A model generated the notes under the pieces. It was not told the origin of the DNA, made no database searches, and worked only from the letters and a program-made list of their open reading frames with translations. A stretch of DNA of 64,000 bases from Acidiphilium acidophilum (GTDB lineage Bacteria > Pseudomonadota > Alphaproteobacteria > Acetobacterales > Acetobacteraceae): assembly GCF_033842475.1 (NCBI RefSeq), contig NZ_JAWXYB010000018.1:1905501-1969500 (forward strand), written 5' to 3'. Shown in pieces: positions 15,474 through 23,520 of the stretch. Position 1 is the first letter of the stretch; every line of letters starts with the position of its first letter. The position numbers were made by a program, and so were the translations under genes.

Positions 15474-16175
15474 ATGCCCTGGACCCCCACCTACACCCCT
15501 CTCACCCTGAAGGAAAAACTCACCTTCACCGCGCGCAAACTGCGCGAGACCATGGCCACCCGGCACAAACTCCTCGGCATCGCCCTCCCGCTGCTCTGCC
15601 TGCTCGACGCCCGCTTCAGCAGCCTCATCAACCGCCTGCTCGACGCCATCGCCGCCACACCCGGCCCGCACCGCCCGCGATCCCCGCGCCCCCATTCCGA
15701 GCAGTCCCAATCCGACTCCCCGCGCGAATCCCGCGCCCCGGCATGGCTCCGCAACTGGCACACAACCAGCCTCGGCCCGCCGCCACCCTTGCCGCGCCGC
15801 TTCGGCATCCTCCGCCGCACCTTCGCCCATTACACGGTCAACGGCTTCATCGCCCAGATCGAACACCTCCTCACCACGCCGGACATGCAGGACGCGATCG
15901 CCCGAAACCCGGCCATCCCCCGCATCCTCCGCCCGCTCTGCCACCTCTGCGGCATCAAACCCCCCGCCATCCTCACTTTGCCGAAACGCCCGCGCCGACC
16001 GCGCCCCAAACCCGCGCCCAAACCCATCCCGGAACCCGCGCCGCCCGACCTCGACGATCGCAGCATCTGCTATTTCATCCCCAACCCAGCCAACCCGCGC
16101 AACTTCATCCCGGTCTATCCCCCCGGCTCCCCACTCCGCTACGACACCATCCGAAAACCGAAAAAATCCCGCTGA
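15474..16175 (+). CDS. Hypothetical proline-rich basic protein
   Basis: 233 residues, no domain recognised. The N-terminal third is helical (LKEKLTFTARKLRETMATRHKLLG) with a possible single hydrophobic segment. The middle is Pro/Arg/Ser-rich, a second folded part contains RRTFAHYTVNGFIAQIEHLL, and the tail is strongly basic and proline-rich (KPAPKPIPEPAPP). Codon choice at third positions is as GC-rich as in neighbouring real genes. The frame is uninterrupted and preceded by repeat pair C. Probably a lineage-restricted gene. Confidence 0.65.
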   Translation: MPWTPTYTPLTLKEKLTFTARKLRETMATRHKLLGIALPLLCLLDARFSSLINRLLDAIAATPGPHRPRSPRPHSEQSQSDSPRESRAPAWLRNWHTTSLGPPPPLPRRFGILRRTFAHYTVNGFIAQIEHLLTTPDMQDAIARNPAIPRILRPLCHLCGIKPPAILTLPKRPRRPRPKPAPKPIPEPAPPDLDDRSICYFIPNPANPRNFIPVYPPGSPLRYDTIRKPKKSR

Positions 16176-16190
16176 CCCCCAACACTTTCT

Positions 16191-16230
16191 CACATCTAAA
16201 TCGTTACGATATCATAACGACTTAGATGTG
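16191..16230. repeat. 40-bp near-perfect palindrome between convergent genes
   Basis: CACATCTAAATCGTTA and TAACGACTTAGATGTG are inverted copies of 16 bases with one mismatch around an 8-base centre that includes GATATC. It is AT-rich unlike its surroundings and has a plain base composition outside coding sequence. It sits 15 bases after the hypothetical gene stop and just beyond the terminator of the Tsd operon. It could be a terminator stem for the plus-strand gene (no T-run follows), a protein-binding site, or a remnant of a mobile element. Confidence 0.7.
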
Positions 16231-16231
16231 G

Positions 16232-16261
16232 AAAAACCCCGGCCCGCATAACGGACCGGGG
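16232..16261 (-). terminator. Intrinsic terminator of the Tsd operon
   Basis: On the minus strand a GC-rich hairpin (16237-16261, ten-base arms with one mismatch, loop TTATG) is followed directly by five U residues (A-run 16232-16236 on the plus strand). It lies 8 bases after the stop of the binding-protein gene. This is the clearest Rho-independent terminator in the window. Confidence 0.8.
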
Positions 16262-16269
16262 GTCGAGGA

Positions 16270-17280
16270 TCACTTCTTGTAGGGTTTGAACCCGTAATGC
16301 TCGAAAATCTTCAACGCCGCAGGCGTCTGCACAAAGGACAACCAGGCTTTCGCGGCAGCCGGATGCGCCGCATCCTTCACCATCGCCCCGCCATAGATCG
16401 CGGTGGTGTTGTATTTCGCCGGCAGATCGATGTTGCTGATCGGATGGCCGATCTGCTCCTGAAAAATCGCCTCCGATTTCCAGGTCACCCCGGCATCCGC
16501 CAACCCCTGCATCAGGAACAGCGGCGTCTGGCGATGATGGATATGGGTCAGGATCGTCGAACCATCCTTCACCCCGGTCTCATAGACCTTCTGCTCCAGC
16601 GCCTTGCCCCCCGCCTTCACGAGGCTGGCCTCGATCTGCCGGGCAATTCCCTCGAAGGCCGGGTTCGGCATCACCAGCTTCACGCCGGGTTTACCGAAAT
16701 CCTTGAGCCCGGTGATATGCCCCGGATTGCCCTTCGGAATCATGATCGTGAGGTTGTTGGTCGCATAAGCGACCGGCGGCCCCACCAGCATCCCGTCCGA
16801 AATCAGCGACTTCACCTTTTTCAACCCGGCCAGAAACGCATCCGGCTTGGCGGTGAAGCTCATATTACCGACGGTGAAAATCCCGCCCGCCTTCATCGCC
16901 TTGATTTCGAGACCCGGCGGAATCGTCACCACGAACACCCCACCCTTGTATTGGGGATGCTCGGCCTCGAACGTCTTAACCAGCGGCGCCACCGCAAAAT
17001 AGTAATTGCCGCCGATATAGAGGATCAGTTTCGGGTGATCGATATCGCCATGAAAATCGGCCATGTCGTCCACTTCCGGCACGGTGAACAAAAATCCCTT
17101 GTTCACCGTGTCGTTGTTCGCCCCGCCCTGCCAGGGCGGAAACATGTCGCCCTTGTATTTCGGTGCCTCGACCTTGCCGTTCCACCCGGTATCCGCCGCA
17201 TGGGCGATGGCCAGCCCCGCCACCGCGAGGCATGCCGCCGATACCACCGCCGCCAACCGCAGCTTCATTCGCGTCTTCAT
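16270..17280 (-). CDS. Orphan periplasmic substrate-binding protein in Tsd operon
   Basis: 336-residue exported protein of the type II periplasmic binding fold (molybdate/sulfate-binding-like). ATG 17280 is selected because GGGAG lies six bases upstream, and the ATG at 17286 overlaps that site. Signal peptide MKTRMKLRLAAVVSAACLAV with cleavage near AHA-AD. Recognisable fold pieces: LILYIGGNYYFAVAPLVKTFE, the GLEIKAMKAGG strand, MIPKGNPG and LVMPNPAFEGIARQIE. No permease or ATPase gene is adjacent. It is the last gene of an operon with two c-type cytochromes and a DsrE-like protein, so it may bind a sulfur oxyanion for them. That role is inference. Confidence 0.82.
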   Translation of the reverse strand: MKTRMKLRLAAVVSAACLAVAGLAIAHAADTGWNGKVEAPKYKGDMFPPWQGGANNDTVNKGFLFTVPEVDDMADFHGDIDHPKLILYIGGNYYFAVAPLVKTFEAEHPQYKGGVFVVTIPPGLEIKAMKAGGIFTVGNMSFTAKPDAFLAGLKKVKSLISDGMLVGPPVAYATNNLTIMIPKGNPGHITGLKDFGKPGVKLVMPNPAFEGIARQIEASLVKAGGKALEQKVYETGVKDGSTILTHIHHRQTPLFLMQGLADAGVTWKSEAIFQEQIGHPISNIDLPAKYNTTAIYGGAMVKDAAHPAAAKAWLSFVQTPAALKIFEHYGFKPYKK

Positions 17281-17314
17281 AGTCATCTCCCTGTTCAGTT
17301 CCGGATCGCGACTA

Positions 17315-18130
17315 TTATTTCGCGTATTGATAACCCGCGAGTTGAAACTGCGGAATCGTCCCCACCACGCCCGGTGTCAGCACCGCGCCGGGGATCAGAT
17401 GGTTGGTGAATTCCGCCGCCATCGCCGGATGCGAAAGCTTGTCGGGATTGATCCCCTTTTTCAAAATCCCCATCGTGAGTTCCCACACCTCGTTATGACA
17501 GGCGCAGAACACTGCCCCGCGCTTCTGCAGCACGACGATCGAGTTATCGAGCGGCGAGAACACGCCCTTCGGATTATTATAATCTGCGGCACTCGCCTTC
17601 GACGCCGCCGGCACATCCATCCAGGTGTTGGACTTGACCTTGCCGCCGGTAAACTTGGTCAGATACTTGTCCCAGATATACTTGTCGTAAAGCGCGAGAT
17701 GAGCAGTACCATGAGTCGCCGAAACTGCGATGAAATCCGGATGCTTCCACGACCAGATCTGCGCGTTCATCGAGTTGCGCATCAGGTTGAGCCAGGGGCT
17801 GTCCAGCGCGGTATTGTCCCACACCTGCTTGGGTCCGCCCGAATAGGCGAACAACAGATGCAGCGCCTCGCTGTCATACTGATCGGCACTGGTCAGGATC
17901 ATCGGCACCGATTTGAAATCCCGCCGGCGCGGTGCCTTGGCCAGCGCCGCCGTGAGCGCCTTCAGCTTGGTCGCATGCGGCGGAATGAACTCATCCCCCA
18001 TCGTCGCCGCCTCCGCGACTCCGATCGGCGATAACGCCGCCCCGAGCGCCGCGATCCCCAGCCCCGCCGCCGGCATCGCCAGCGTGGAACGACGGCTGAA
18101 ACCGCGTTGGTCGTCGTTCTGTTCAGTCAT
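17315..18130 (-). CDS. Tat-exported DsrE-like protein
   Basis: 271 residues with a twin-arginine signal (SRRSTLAM, Arg13-Arg14) and a long hydrophobic segment ending near VAEAA, so it is exported folded. The mature part starts with a strand VPMILTSAD and ends LTPGVVGTIPQFQLAGYQYAK, the pattern of DsrE/DsrF-superfamily proteins, where the end usually reads like a PSGVAEI helix. It has only two cysteines, C209 and C211, in VFCACHNE. DsrE relatives carry persulfides on cysteine. Downstream gap 34 bp to the binding protein, upstream gap 56 bp to the TsdA-like gene. Family call is moderate because similarity is to the ends of the fold. Confidence 0.7.
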   Translation of the reverse strand: MTEQNDDQRGFSRRSTLAMPAAGLGIAALGAALSPIGVAEAATMGDEFIPPHATKLKALTAALAKAPRRRDFKSVPMILTSADQYDSEALHLLFAYSGGPKQVWDNTALDSPWLNLMRNSMNAQIWSWKHPDFIAVSATHGTAHLALYDKYIWDKYLTKFTGGKVKSNTWMDVPAASKASAADYNNPKGVFSPLDNSIVVLQKRGAVFCACHNEVWELTMGILKKGINPDKLSHPAMAAEFTNHLIPGAVLTPGVVGTIPQFQLAGYQYAK

Positions 18131-18186
18131 GGTGGTCCCCCCTGTAATGGCGCAGCCAGCCCCATGCCGGCCTGCGGTCGTAAAAT

Positions 18187-19065
18187 CTACTTCTGTGCCC
18201 CGAGCACGTGGCCATTGACGGTCTTGCCGTACATCGAGAATTTATTGTCGTGGAACTTCTTCCGCGTCTCCGCGACGCTCTTCACAAAGCGCGGGTCCTG
18301 CGGCCGGTTCTGGCTGTCGATATACGTCGCGACATCCCATGCCTGCTGCACGCTCAGCGTCCCCGCCACGCCATAGGGCATATTCGCATGAATGAACTCG
18401 GCGGCATTCTTGATGCTGCCCATCCCCGCGCCCCAGTTGAACGACTTGCTGCCCCACAGCGCCGGAAACACCGTCTGTCCCCGGACATACTGCCCAGACC
18501 CATCGGCCTCGTGGCACAACGAGCAATTCTGCTTATAGACCGCCTCGCCCGCCGCATAGGTCGCCGGCTTGGGTGGTGCCGCCAGCTTCGGATAGCCCCG
18601 CCCGGCAAGCTTCGCCCCGGTCGGCGCCCCCGTCGCCAGGAAATACGAATAGGCTTCAAGCGCCACGATGGTCTGGCTGTCGAGCTTCGGCACCTTGCCG
18701 TTCTCGCTGAACCGGAAGCAGCCCTGCAACCGCATCCCGAAATTATTCACCTTCTTGTTCTTCGCCCGATAGGTCGGATAGGCGGTGTAAGCCGCCCACA
18801 TCGGCGCCGAATCCGCCAGCGCACCGGCGTTGAGGTGGCAATTGCTGCAATTGAGCGCATCGCCGATAATCCCGTGGGCATAGACCGTGGTATGGCGAAA
18901 GATATTCTCGCCAAGCTTCACCTCGGCCCCGAACTTGCCTTTGGGAATCGATGTCAGAGCGGGCGGGTTGAACGCCAGAGGCTTCGCAGCCGGTGTGGCC
19001 GCCAGAGCCGAAGCCGATCCACCGGCAATCACGGCGATGGCCGTGACGATCATTGAGGTCCGCAT
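18187..19065 (-). CDS. tsdA: TsdA-like diheme thiosulfate dehydrogenase
   Basis: 292-residue periplasmic diheme cytochrome c with signal peptide MRTSMIVTAIAVIAGGSASA. Heme 1 site is CSNCH (C73, C76, H77) and heme 2 is CSLCH (C181, C184, H185). Between them QGCFRFSENGK places C116 where TsdA has the cysteine axial ligand of the active heme (family pattern GCFxRSMNG). TsdA oxidises thiosulfate to tetrathionate or the reverse. ATG 19065 overlaps the stop of the upstream cytochrome gene (TGATG), with GGGAGGT upstream; a GTG at 19068 is the alternative. Assignment rests on motifs, so distant SoxA-like alternatives remain possible. Confidence 0.75.
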   Translation of the reverse strand: MRTSMIVTAIAVIAGGSASALAATPAAKPLAFNPPALTSIPKGKFGAEVKLGENIFRHTTVYAHGIIGDALNCSNCHLNAGALADSAPMWAAYTAYPTYRAKNKKVNNFGMRLQGCFRFSENGKVPKLDSQTIVALEAYSYFLATGAPTGAKLAGRGYPKLAAPPKPATYAAGEAVYKQNCSLCHEADGSGQYVRGQTVFPALWGSKSFNWGAGMGSIKNAAEFIHANMPYGVAGTLSVQQAWDVATYIDSQNRPQDPRFVKSVAETRKKFHDNKFSMYGKTVNGHVLGAQK

Positions 19066-19730
19066 CACTTTTTACCTCCCTTCGCGTCACCGGGCTTGGG
19101 CAGATGCGTCGGATTGGCCGACAGGCTGGCGTAGTACCCGGCCACGGCCTGAACCTGCGCCGCACTCAACTTGCTCGCGACATTCGACATCAGATGCAGC
19201 GGATCGTTCTTGCGGGTCCCTTTCTGCCAGGCGATCAACTGATCCGCGAGGTAGGCCTTGGGCTGCCCGGCCAGACGCGGAAATTCCGCCCCCACGCCGA
19301 TCCCATACGGCCCATGGCACGAATCGCACGAGGGCAGGCCGGTGGTCTTGTTGCCCCAATCCCCGTTCATCGCGATATCCGCCCCCAACCCGGTCGGCAG
19401 CGGCTGCGGTTCAGGCTTCGCCGGCACCTTCAAACCCGCGTAATACGCCCCGATCGCCTTGCGTTGCGCGGCATCCAGCGGAATCGCCATGCTCTTCATG
19501 ATGGCGTTGACCCTTGTCCCGTGCTTGAAGCTGTAAAGCTGCTGCTCGATATAGGCCGCACTGAGCCCCGCGAGCGCCGGATATTGCGCCCCCACATCCC
19601 CCAGCCCCGCCGCGCCATGGCATGCGGCACACGAAGCGATCTGCGGGGGTACCGCTGCCGATCCCGCCGAAATTGCGGTCATCGAAACAACGGCACCCGC
19701 CGCGACTACTCTGATCAGCGCTCGACTCAT
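19065..19730 (-). CDS. Diheme cytochrome c4-type protein, probable TsdB partner
   Basis: 221-residue exported cytochrome with two heme sites, CAACH (C34, C37, H38) and CDSCH (C134, C137, H138). Each is followed by a class I cytochrome pattern with YPALAG and FPRLAG and later Met ligand candidates. ATG 19730 opens a signal peptide (MSRALIRVVAAGAVVSMTAI) and is preferred over a longer upstream start. First gene of the operon; it ends overlapping the TsdA-like gene. In other bacteria TsdB is a diheme electron acceptor encoded next to TsdA, which is the likely role here: passing electrons to the terminal oxidase or the photosynthetic chain. Confidence 0.85.
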   Translation of the reverse strand: MSRALIRVVAAGAVVSMTAISAGSAAVPPQIASCAACHGAAGLGDVGAQYPALAGLSAAYIEQQLYSFKHGTRVNAIMKSMAIPLDAAQRKAIGAYYAGLKVPAKPEPQPLPTGLGADIAMNGDWGNKTTGLPSCDSCHGPYGIGVGAEFPRLAGQPKAYLADQLIAWQKGTRKNDPLHLMSNVASKLSAAQVQAVAGYYASLSANPTHLPKPGDAKGGKK

Positions 19731-19786
19731 GTCAGAATTTCCCCCACCTCGCGCGACCACGGCGCGGTTATGACCGATCTACCCGA

Positions 19787-19814
19787 TTTGATCATCCAGC
19801 ATGCAGCGATCAAA
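19787..19814. promoter_or_regulatory. Inverted repeat upstream of the Tsd operon
   Basis: TTTGATC (19787-19793) and GATCAAA (19808-19814) form 7-bp arms around a 14-base spacer containing GCATGC. It lies about 57-84 bp upstream of the TsdB-like start, the right place for an operator. The cognate regulator is not identifiable in this window. Confidence 0.3.
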
Positions 19815-19866
19815 CCAATCTGCCGGGTGGATCAATTCTAACGAATGAATGTGACCGTCGCCGCCG

Positions 19867-20781
19867 TCAATCCCACGGCGCAGGATCGAGCGCATCCAGC
19901 GGGATCTTGAGATAGCGTTTGCCATTCGATTCGGGCGGCGGCAGGTGGCCGCCCCGGATGTTCACCTGGAGCGAATGCAGGATCAGCTTCGGCATCGGCA
20001 ATGTCGCATCGCGCTCCTCGCGCTTGGCAACGAACGCCGCCTCCTCGAACGGATGGAGGTGCTCATTGTCGGCACGCTGCTCCGCAACCGTGCTTTCCCA
20101 GGCCGGACCACGGGTTTCGGGCGGATAGTCATGCCCGACAAAAATCCGGGTCGCGTCCGGCAGCGCCATGATCGCCTCGATGCTGTGCCACAAGGCACGC
20201 GCATCGCCACCCGGAAAATCGGCCCTCGCGGTGCCGATATCGGGATGGAAAAGCGTGTCGTGCACAAAAGCGGCATCGCCGATCACGTAGGTGATAGAGC
20301 ATAAAGTGTGGCCCGGGGAGAACATCACCGAGGCATCAAGCGACCCGATCTTGAAGGTCTCGCCCGCCTCGAACAGATGATCCCACTGCGAACCATCGGT
20401 CGGGAAATCATCCGGCAGATTGTACAGCGCCTTCCATAGACGCTGCACCTTGACCACACCGGCCCCGATCGCGGTCGGTACCCCGGTTTTCGCGTTGAGA
20501 TATCCTGCCGCCGAGAAATGATCGGCATGGGGATGGGTATCGAGAATCCATTCGAGGGTCAGGCCTTCGTGCTCGATATAGGCCAGAAGCTCATCAGCCG
20601 ACTCGGTCGAGGTCGCGCCCGATTTTTCGTCGAAATCATGGACCGGGTCGATGATCGCGCAGCGCTTCGTCACCGGATCGCTGACGACATACTGAACGCT
20701 GAACGTCCGTTTCTCGAAAAAACCCGCAACCACGGGGCGCGTGGTCGCGGATGGTGAGGTCATCATCGTGTCAGGCGGCAT
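19867..20781 (-). CDS. Persulfide dioxygenase / MBL-fold hydrolase (Blh/ETHE1-like)
   Basis: 304-residue metallo-beta-lactamase-fold protein with the metal motif THPHADH (H83, H85, D87, H88), a later SPGHTLCS histidine and the GHDYPPE segment that typify ETHE1/Blh enzymes. These oxidise glutathione persulfide to sulfite. The first ATG (20781) overlaps the end of the SQR gene by 11 bases; ATG 20766 is the alternative. Pairing with SQR on one transcript is the arrangement of sulfide-detoxification operons controlled by BigR-type repressors. Its product sulfite could be exported by the nearby TauE-family protein. Confidence 0.87.
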   Translation of the reverse strand: MPPDTMMTSPSATTRPVVAGFFEKRTFSVQYVVSDPVTKRCAIIDPVHDFDEKSGATSTESADELLAYIEHEGLTLEWILDTHPHADHFSAAGYLNAKTGVPTAIGAGVVKVQRLWKALYNLPDDFPTDGSQWDHLFEAGETFKIGSLDASVMFSPGHTLCSITYVIGDAAFVHDTLFHPDIGTARADFPGGDARALWHSIEAIMALPDATRIFVGHDYPPETRGPAWESTVAEQRADNEHLHPFEEAAFVAKREERDATLPMPKLILHSLQVNIRGGHLPPPESNGKRYLKIPLDALDPAPWD

Positions 20782-22051
20782 CAGCGAACTGCTTTTCCTT
20801 ATGTCCGATATCGAGGTCGATCCCCTTGAGCATCACGCTCCAGTAGAGAAAAGGTAGGAACTTGGTCTTCAACAACCAAGAGGAATAACGCGGCACCCGG
20901 GGATCGAGCGGGAAGCTCGGCGTCACCTTGCCACCATAGGTGAATTCCGCCAGCACGATCTTGCCGTAATCGGTGGTGAGCGGGCAGGACCCGTAGCCAT
21001 CGTAGGAGGCGGTGCCGGTATTCGAATTCATTGCCGCAACCAGGTTTTTCACCACCACCGGCGCCTGCATCCGCAATGCCGCGACCGTCTTGCTGTTGGG
21101 CGAACTGGCAGCATCCCCGAGCGAGAAGATATTCCTGTATTTGACATGCTGCATCGTGTGCTGATCGACATCGACGAATCCCGCCGCGTTCGAGATCGGG
21201 CTGCCTTTGAGGAAATCAGGCGCGCTCTGGGGCGGCGTCACGTGGATCATGTCGAAATCGCGCACCACTTCGGTCGTGCTGTCATCGGCATTGGTGACGA
21301 TGAACGTGGCTTTCTTCGCCGGCCCGTCGATCGATTTCAGCGTGGTCCTGAGGTTCACCTCGATATTGTGCCGCTTCATCGCCGCCTTCAGCGATGGCAC
21401 GAAAGGTGCCACCCCGAACAGGCTCGGCAGCGCCGTACAGAAAGCGATATCCGCCGCGCCGCGCTTGCCGGTACGGCGCAGATGATCGGCGGCGAGATAG
21501 GCGATTTTCTGCGGCGCACCCGGGCATTTGATCGGCATTGGCGGCTGGGTGAAGATCATTTTGCCGCCTTGGAACGACTGGATGCACTCCCAGGTATAGG
21601 CCGCGAGATCACCGCGATAGTTGCTGCACACGCCGTTCTTGCCGATGGTTTCCTTCAGCCCCTCGATCTTGCCCCAATCGAGCTGCAGCCCGGGGCAGAC
21701 GATGAGATAGCGGTAGCCGAGCGTCGTGCCGTCGGCGAGTTCGACGATATTCTGCTCGGGATGAAACGCCGACGCCGCCTTCTTGATCCATTCCACGCCA
21801 TTGGGAATGAGCGAGGCTTCGGGCTTGACTGTCTGTTCGAGCGAGAACACCCCCGCGCCCACCAGGGTCCAGCCGGGCTGGTAGGCGTGGGTATCGGCCG
21901 GATCGACGATCGCGATCGAGCCTTTGACCTTGCTGCGCAACATCGCGGCGACAGTGATGCCCGCCGCGCCACCACCGATGATCAGGGTATCCAGTTGTCG
22001 CCCGACTGTCAGGGTGGGCGCGGGTGAAACGGATTGCGTGTGATCAAGCAT
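20771..22051 (-). CDS. sqr: Sulfide:quinone oxidoreductase, type II-like
   Basis: 426-residue membrane-associated flavoprotein. N-terminal FAD motif GGGAAG (residues 26-31) in DTLIIGGGAAGITVAAMLR, then the redox cysteines: Cys142 in GVCSNY, Cys176 in IKCPGAPQKI and Cys356 in GYGSCPLTT. NIFSLGDAASSPNSKT is the second FAD segment, and a C-terminal amphipathic region (FLPFLYWSVMLKG) suits membrane attachment. The KCPGAPQK block is typical of type II SQRs. It oxidises sulfide, feeding electrons to quinone and sulfane sulfur to an acceptor, and is followed by the persulfide dioxygenase gene. First gene of its transcript; the upstream 668-bp gap holds several palindromes. Confidence 0.9.
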   Translation of the reverse strand: MLDHTQSVSPAPTLTVGRQLDTLIIGGGAAGITVAAMLRSKVKGSIAIVDPADTHAYQPGWTLVGAGVFSLEQTVKPEASLIPNGVEWIKKAASAFHPEQNIVELADGTTLGYRYLIVCPGLQLDWGKIEGLKETIGKNGVCSNYRGDLAAYTWECIQSFQGGKMIFTQPPMPIKCPGAPQKIAYLAADHLRRTGKRGAADIAFCTALPSLFGVAPFVPSLKAAMKRHNIEVNLRTTLKSIDGPAKKATFIVTNADDSTTEVVRDFDMIHVTPPQSAPDFLKGSPISNAAGFVDVDQHTMQHVKYRNIFSLGDAASSPNSKTVAALRMQAPVVVKNLVAAMNSNTGTASYDGYGSCPLTTDYGKIVLAEFTYGGKVTPSFPLDPRVPRYSSWLLKTKFLPFLYWSVMLKGIDLDIGHKEKQFADAA

Positions 22052-22380
22052 GGTGGAATTCCCTCATAGAAAATTACTGGTACCCGCTGACCGGGTGCCG
22101 AACTGATTTACCCTCTGTCACGCCCGGTTGCGACCGATATGGTCATTGCAACCGGCATTGCACAAGCAGGTGGACCACAGCGTTGCAAAAAATCATATCT
22201 ATGTCTAGCTTAAATATGTAACTTATGTGCAATATCACCGCCCGACCGATATGCGAGCCATCCACGCGGCTCGACGGCTCGGCTACAAACTTGCAAGGGG
22301 AGCGAAACGATCCATCGGACCACGCCTTCGTCAGACGGCCCCGCAGCCGGGATGAGGCCTGAAATCCAGGACAGCGTCAC

Positions 22381-22397
22381 GAATATGTGATATATTC
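22381..22397. promoter_or_regulatory. AT-rich palindrome, candidate sulfide-sensor operator
   Basis: GAATAT GTGAT ATATTC, perfect 6-bp arms, followed by a further AT-rich block (GATAAATATATTTCG). Sulfide-responsive ArsR-family repressors (BigR/SqrR) bind AT-rich ATTC/GAAT-type dyads, and this one lies between SQR-PDO and TauE. It is 330 bp from either start, so a promoter must be closer or the site must act from afar. Low certainty. Confidence 0.3.
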
Positions 22398-22533
22398 CTC
22401 TTGATAAATATATTTCGATCCGCCACAAACCGTTTCAAATCGGCGTTCAACAGGGTGTGATTTTCTCTGAATTGATCGCCATCGTCAGGGAGTTCGTCAC
22501 GATGCCTCACAGAGCAACATTCCCCTTTGGAGC

Positions 22534-22554
22534 GATAGTGAGAATTTCACTATC
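22534..22554 (+). promoter_or_regulatory. 21-base inverted repeat GATAGTGA-N5-TCACTATC
   Basis: Perfect 8-bp arms with spacer GAATT, immediately followed by TTTTG on the plus strand. It can be read either as an operator about 170 bp upstream of TauE or as a weak intrinsic terminator of an unseen short plus-strand transcript. No gene lies just upstream on that strand, favouring an operator. Confidence 0.4.
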
Positions 22555-22719
22555 TTTTGACAAAATCGTGATCTGAGCAGGCTTCCGCAGGGAGGTGAAA
22601 GCTCATATGGGCGAGCCTCACTAAAACGCGCGGTAAACTCATGCCGAGGCTTCGATAGCGCTTACAATTCGCTTACTTTTACTGAATTCAATCTGTCCGT
22701 CCGAAGTGGAATCCAACTC

Positions 22720-23514
22720 ATGTTGCAAATTATTCTCGCGGTTATTTCCGGTGGGGCCGTGGGGTTCACCCTCGGCCTGATCGGCGGCGGCGGCTCGATC
22801 CTGGCGACACCACTGATGCTCTATGTCGTCGGCCTCAAGCCGCACGAGGCGATCGGCACCGGTGCCCTTGCGGTCTCGGCCAATGCCTTCGTCAATTTCG
22901 CCGGCCATGCCCGGAAGGGTAACGTCCGCTGGAAGTCCGCGATCATCTTCGCGATTCTCGGCATTCTCGGGGCGATCGGCGGTTCCACGCTCGGCAAGGC
23001 GTTCGACGGCAAGAAACTCCTGTTCCTCTTCGCGATCCTGATGATCATCGTCGGCGTCCTGATGCTGCGCCGCAAGCCGCCACCACAGGGCGTCGCGGGC
23101 GGGGCTCAAACCGAAACGCTCGATGTCGCCACTGCGATCAAGGTCTGCATCGCGGCCCTCATCGTCGGCGCGCTGTCAGGATTTTTCGGGATCGGCGGCG
23201 GCTTCCTGATCGTGCCGGGCCTGCTGTTCTCGACCGGGATGCCGATGATCTTCGCGATCGGCTCCTCGCTGCTGTCGGTCGGCACGTTCGGCCTGACCAC
23301 CGCCGTAAACTATGCCACGTCGGGACTGGTGGATTGGGGTGTGGCGGTTGAATTCATCCTCGGCGGCGTTGCGGGCGGTGTCCTGGGCACCCTGCTCGCG
23401 GTCGGCCTCGCCTCGAAGCGGGCGGCGCTCAATCGGATTTTTGCCGGTCTGGTCTTCGTCGTCGCGATCTACATGCTCTACAAAAACGCGGCCTCGTTCG
23501 GCATCCATCTCTGA
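22720..23514 (+). CDS. TauE/SafE-family sulfite/anion exporter
   Basis: 264-residue inner-membrane protein with about eight transmembrane helices in two repeats. Each repeat shows the family signature: FTLGLIGGGGSILATPLMLY near residue 16 and LSGFFGIGGGFLIVPGLLF near residue 155. The charged loop RRKPPPQGVAGGAQ separates the halves. Family members move sulfite, sulfoacetate and other organosulfur anions. Position next to SQR-PDO, which produces sulfite, suggests sulfite export. Substrate is inferred. Confidence 0.88.
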   Translation: MLQIILAVISGGAVGFTLGLIGGGGSILATPLMLYVVGLKPHEAIGTGALAVSANAFVNFAGHARKGNVRWKSAIIFAILGILGAIGGSTLGKAFDGKKLLFLFAILMIIVGVLMLRRKPPPQGVAGGAQTETLDVATAIKVCIAALIVGALSGFFGIGGGFLIVPGLLFSTGMPMIFAIGSSLLSVGTFGLTTAVNYATSGLVDWGVAVEFILGGVAGGVLGTLLAVGLASKRAALNRIFAGLVFVVAIYMLYKNAASFGIHL

Positions 23515-23520
23515 TCGGTG

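Larger units (their letters stand above)
22052..22719. other. 668-bp intergenic region with AT-rich palindromes, no gene supported
   Basis: Separates the divergent SQR-PDO and TauE genes. Two short ORFs here (22024-22221 plus and 22210-22428 minus) overlap each other and have no protein-like features. The region is markedly less GC-rich than the genes. It holds a partly matched hairpin near 22079-22099, a 17-base palindrome at 22381-22397 and a 21-base inverted repeat at 22534-22554, described separately. A Shine-Dalgarno-like GGAGGTG occurs near 22591, far from the TauE start. Confidence 0.6.

Noticed and set aside
16191-16230. The AT-rich palindrome as a molybdate (ModE) site for the neighbouring binding protein
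   Set aside because: It has CGTTA/TAACG half sites reminiscent of ModE boxes, but it lies at the 3' end of that gene, not at its promoter, and the spacing differs.
22024-22428. Two short overlapping ORFs in the gap upstream of SQR
   Set aside because: They overlap each other on opposite strands, lack ribosome sites and have no protein-like composition.
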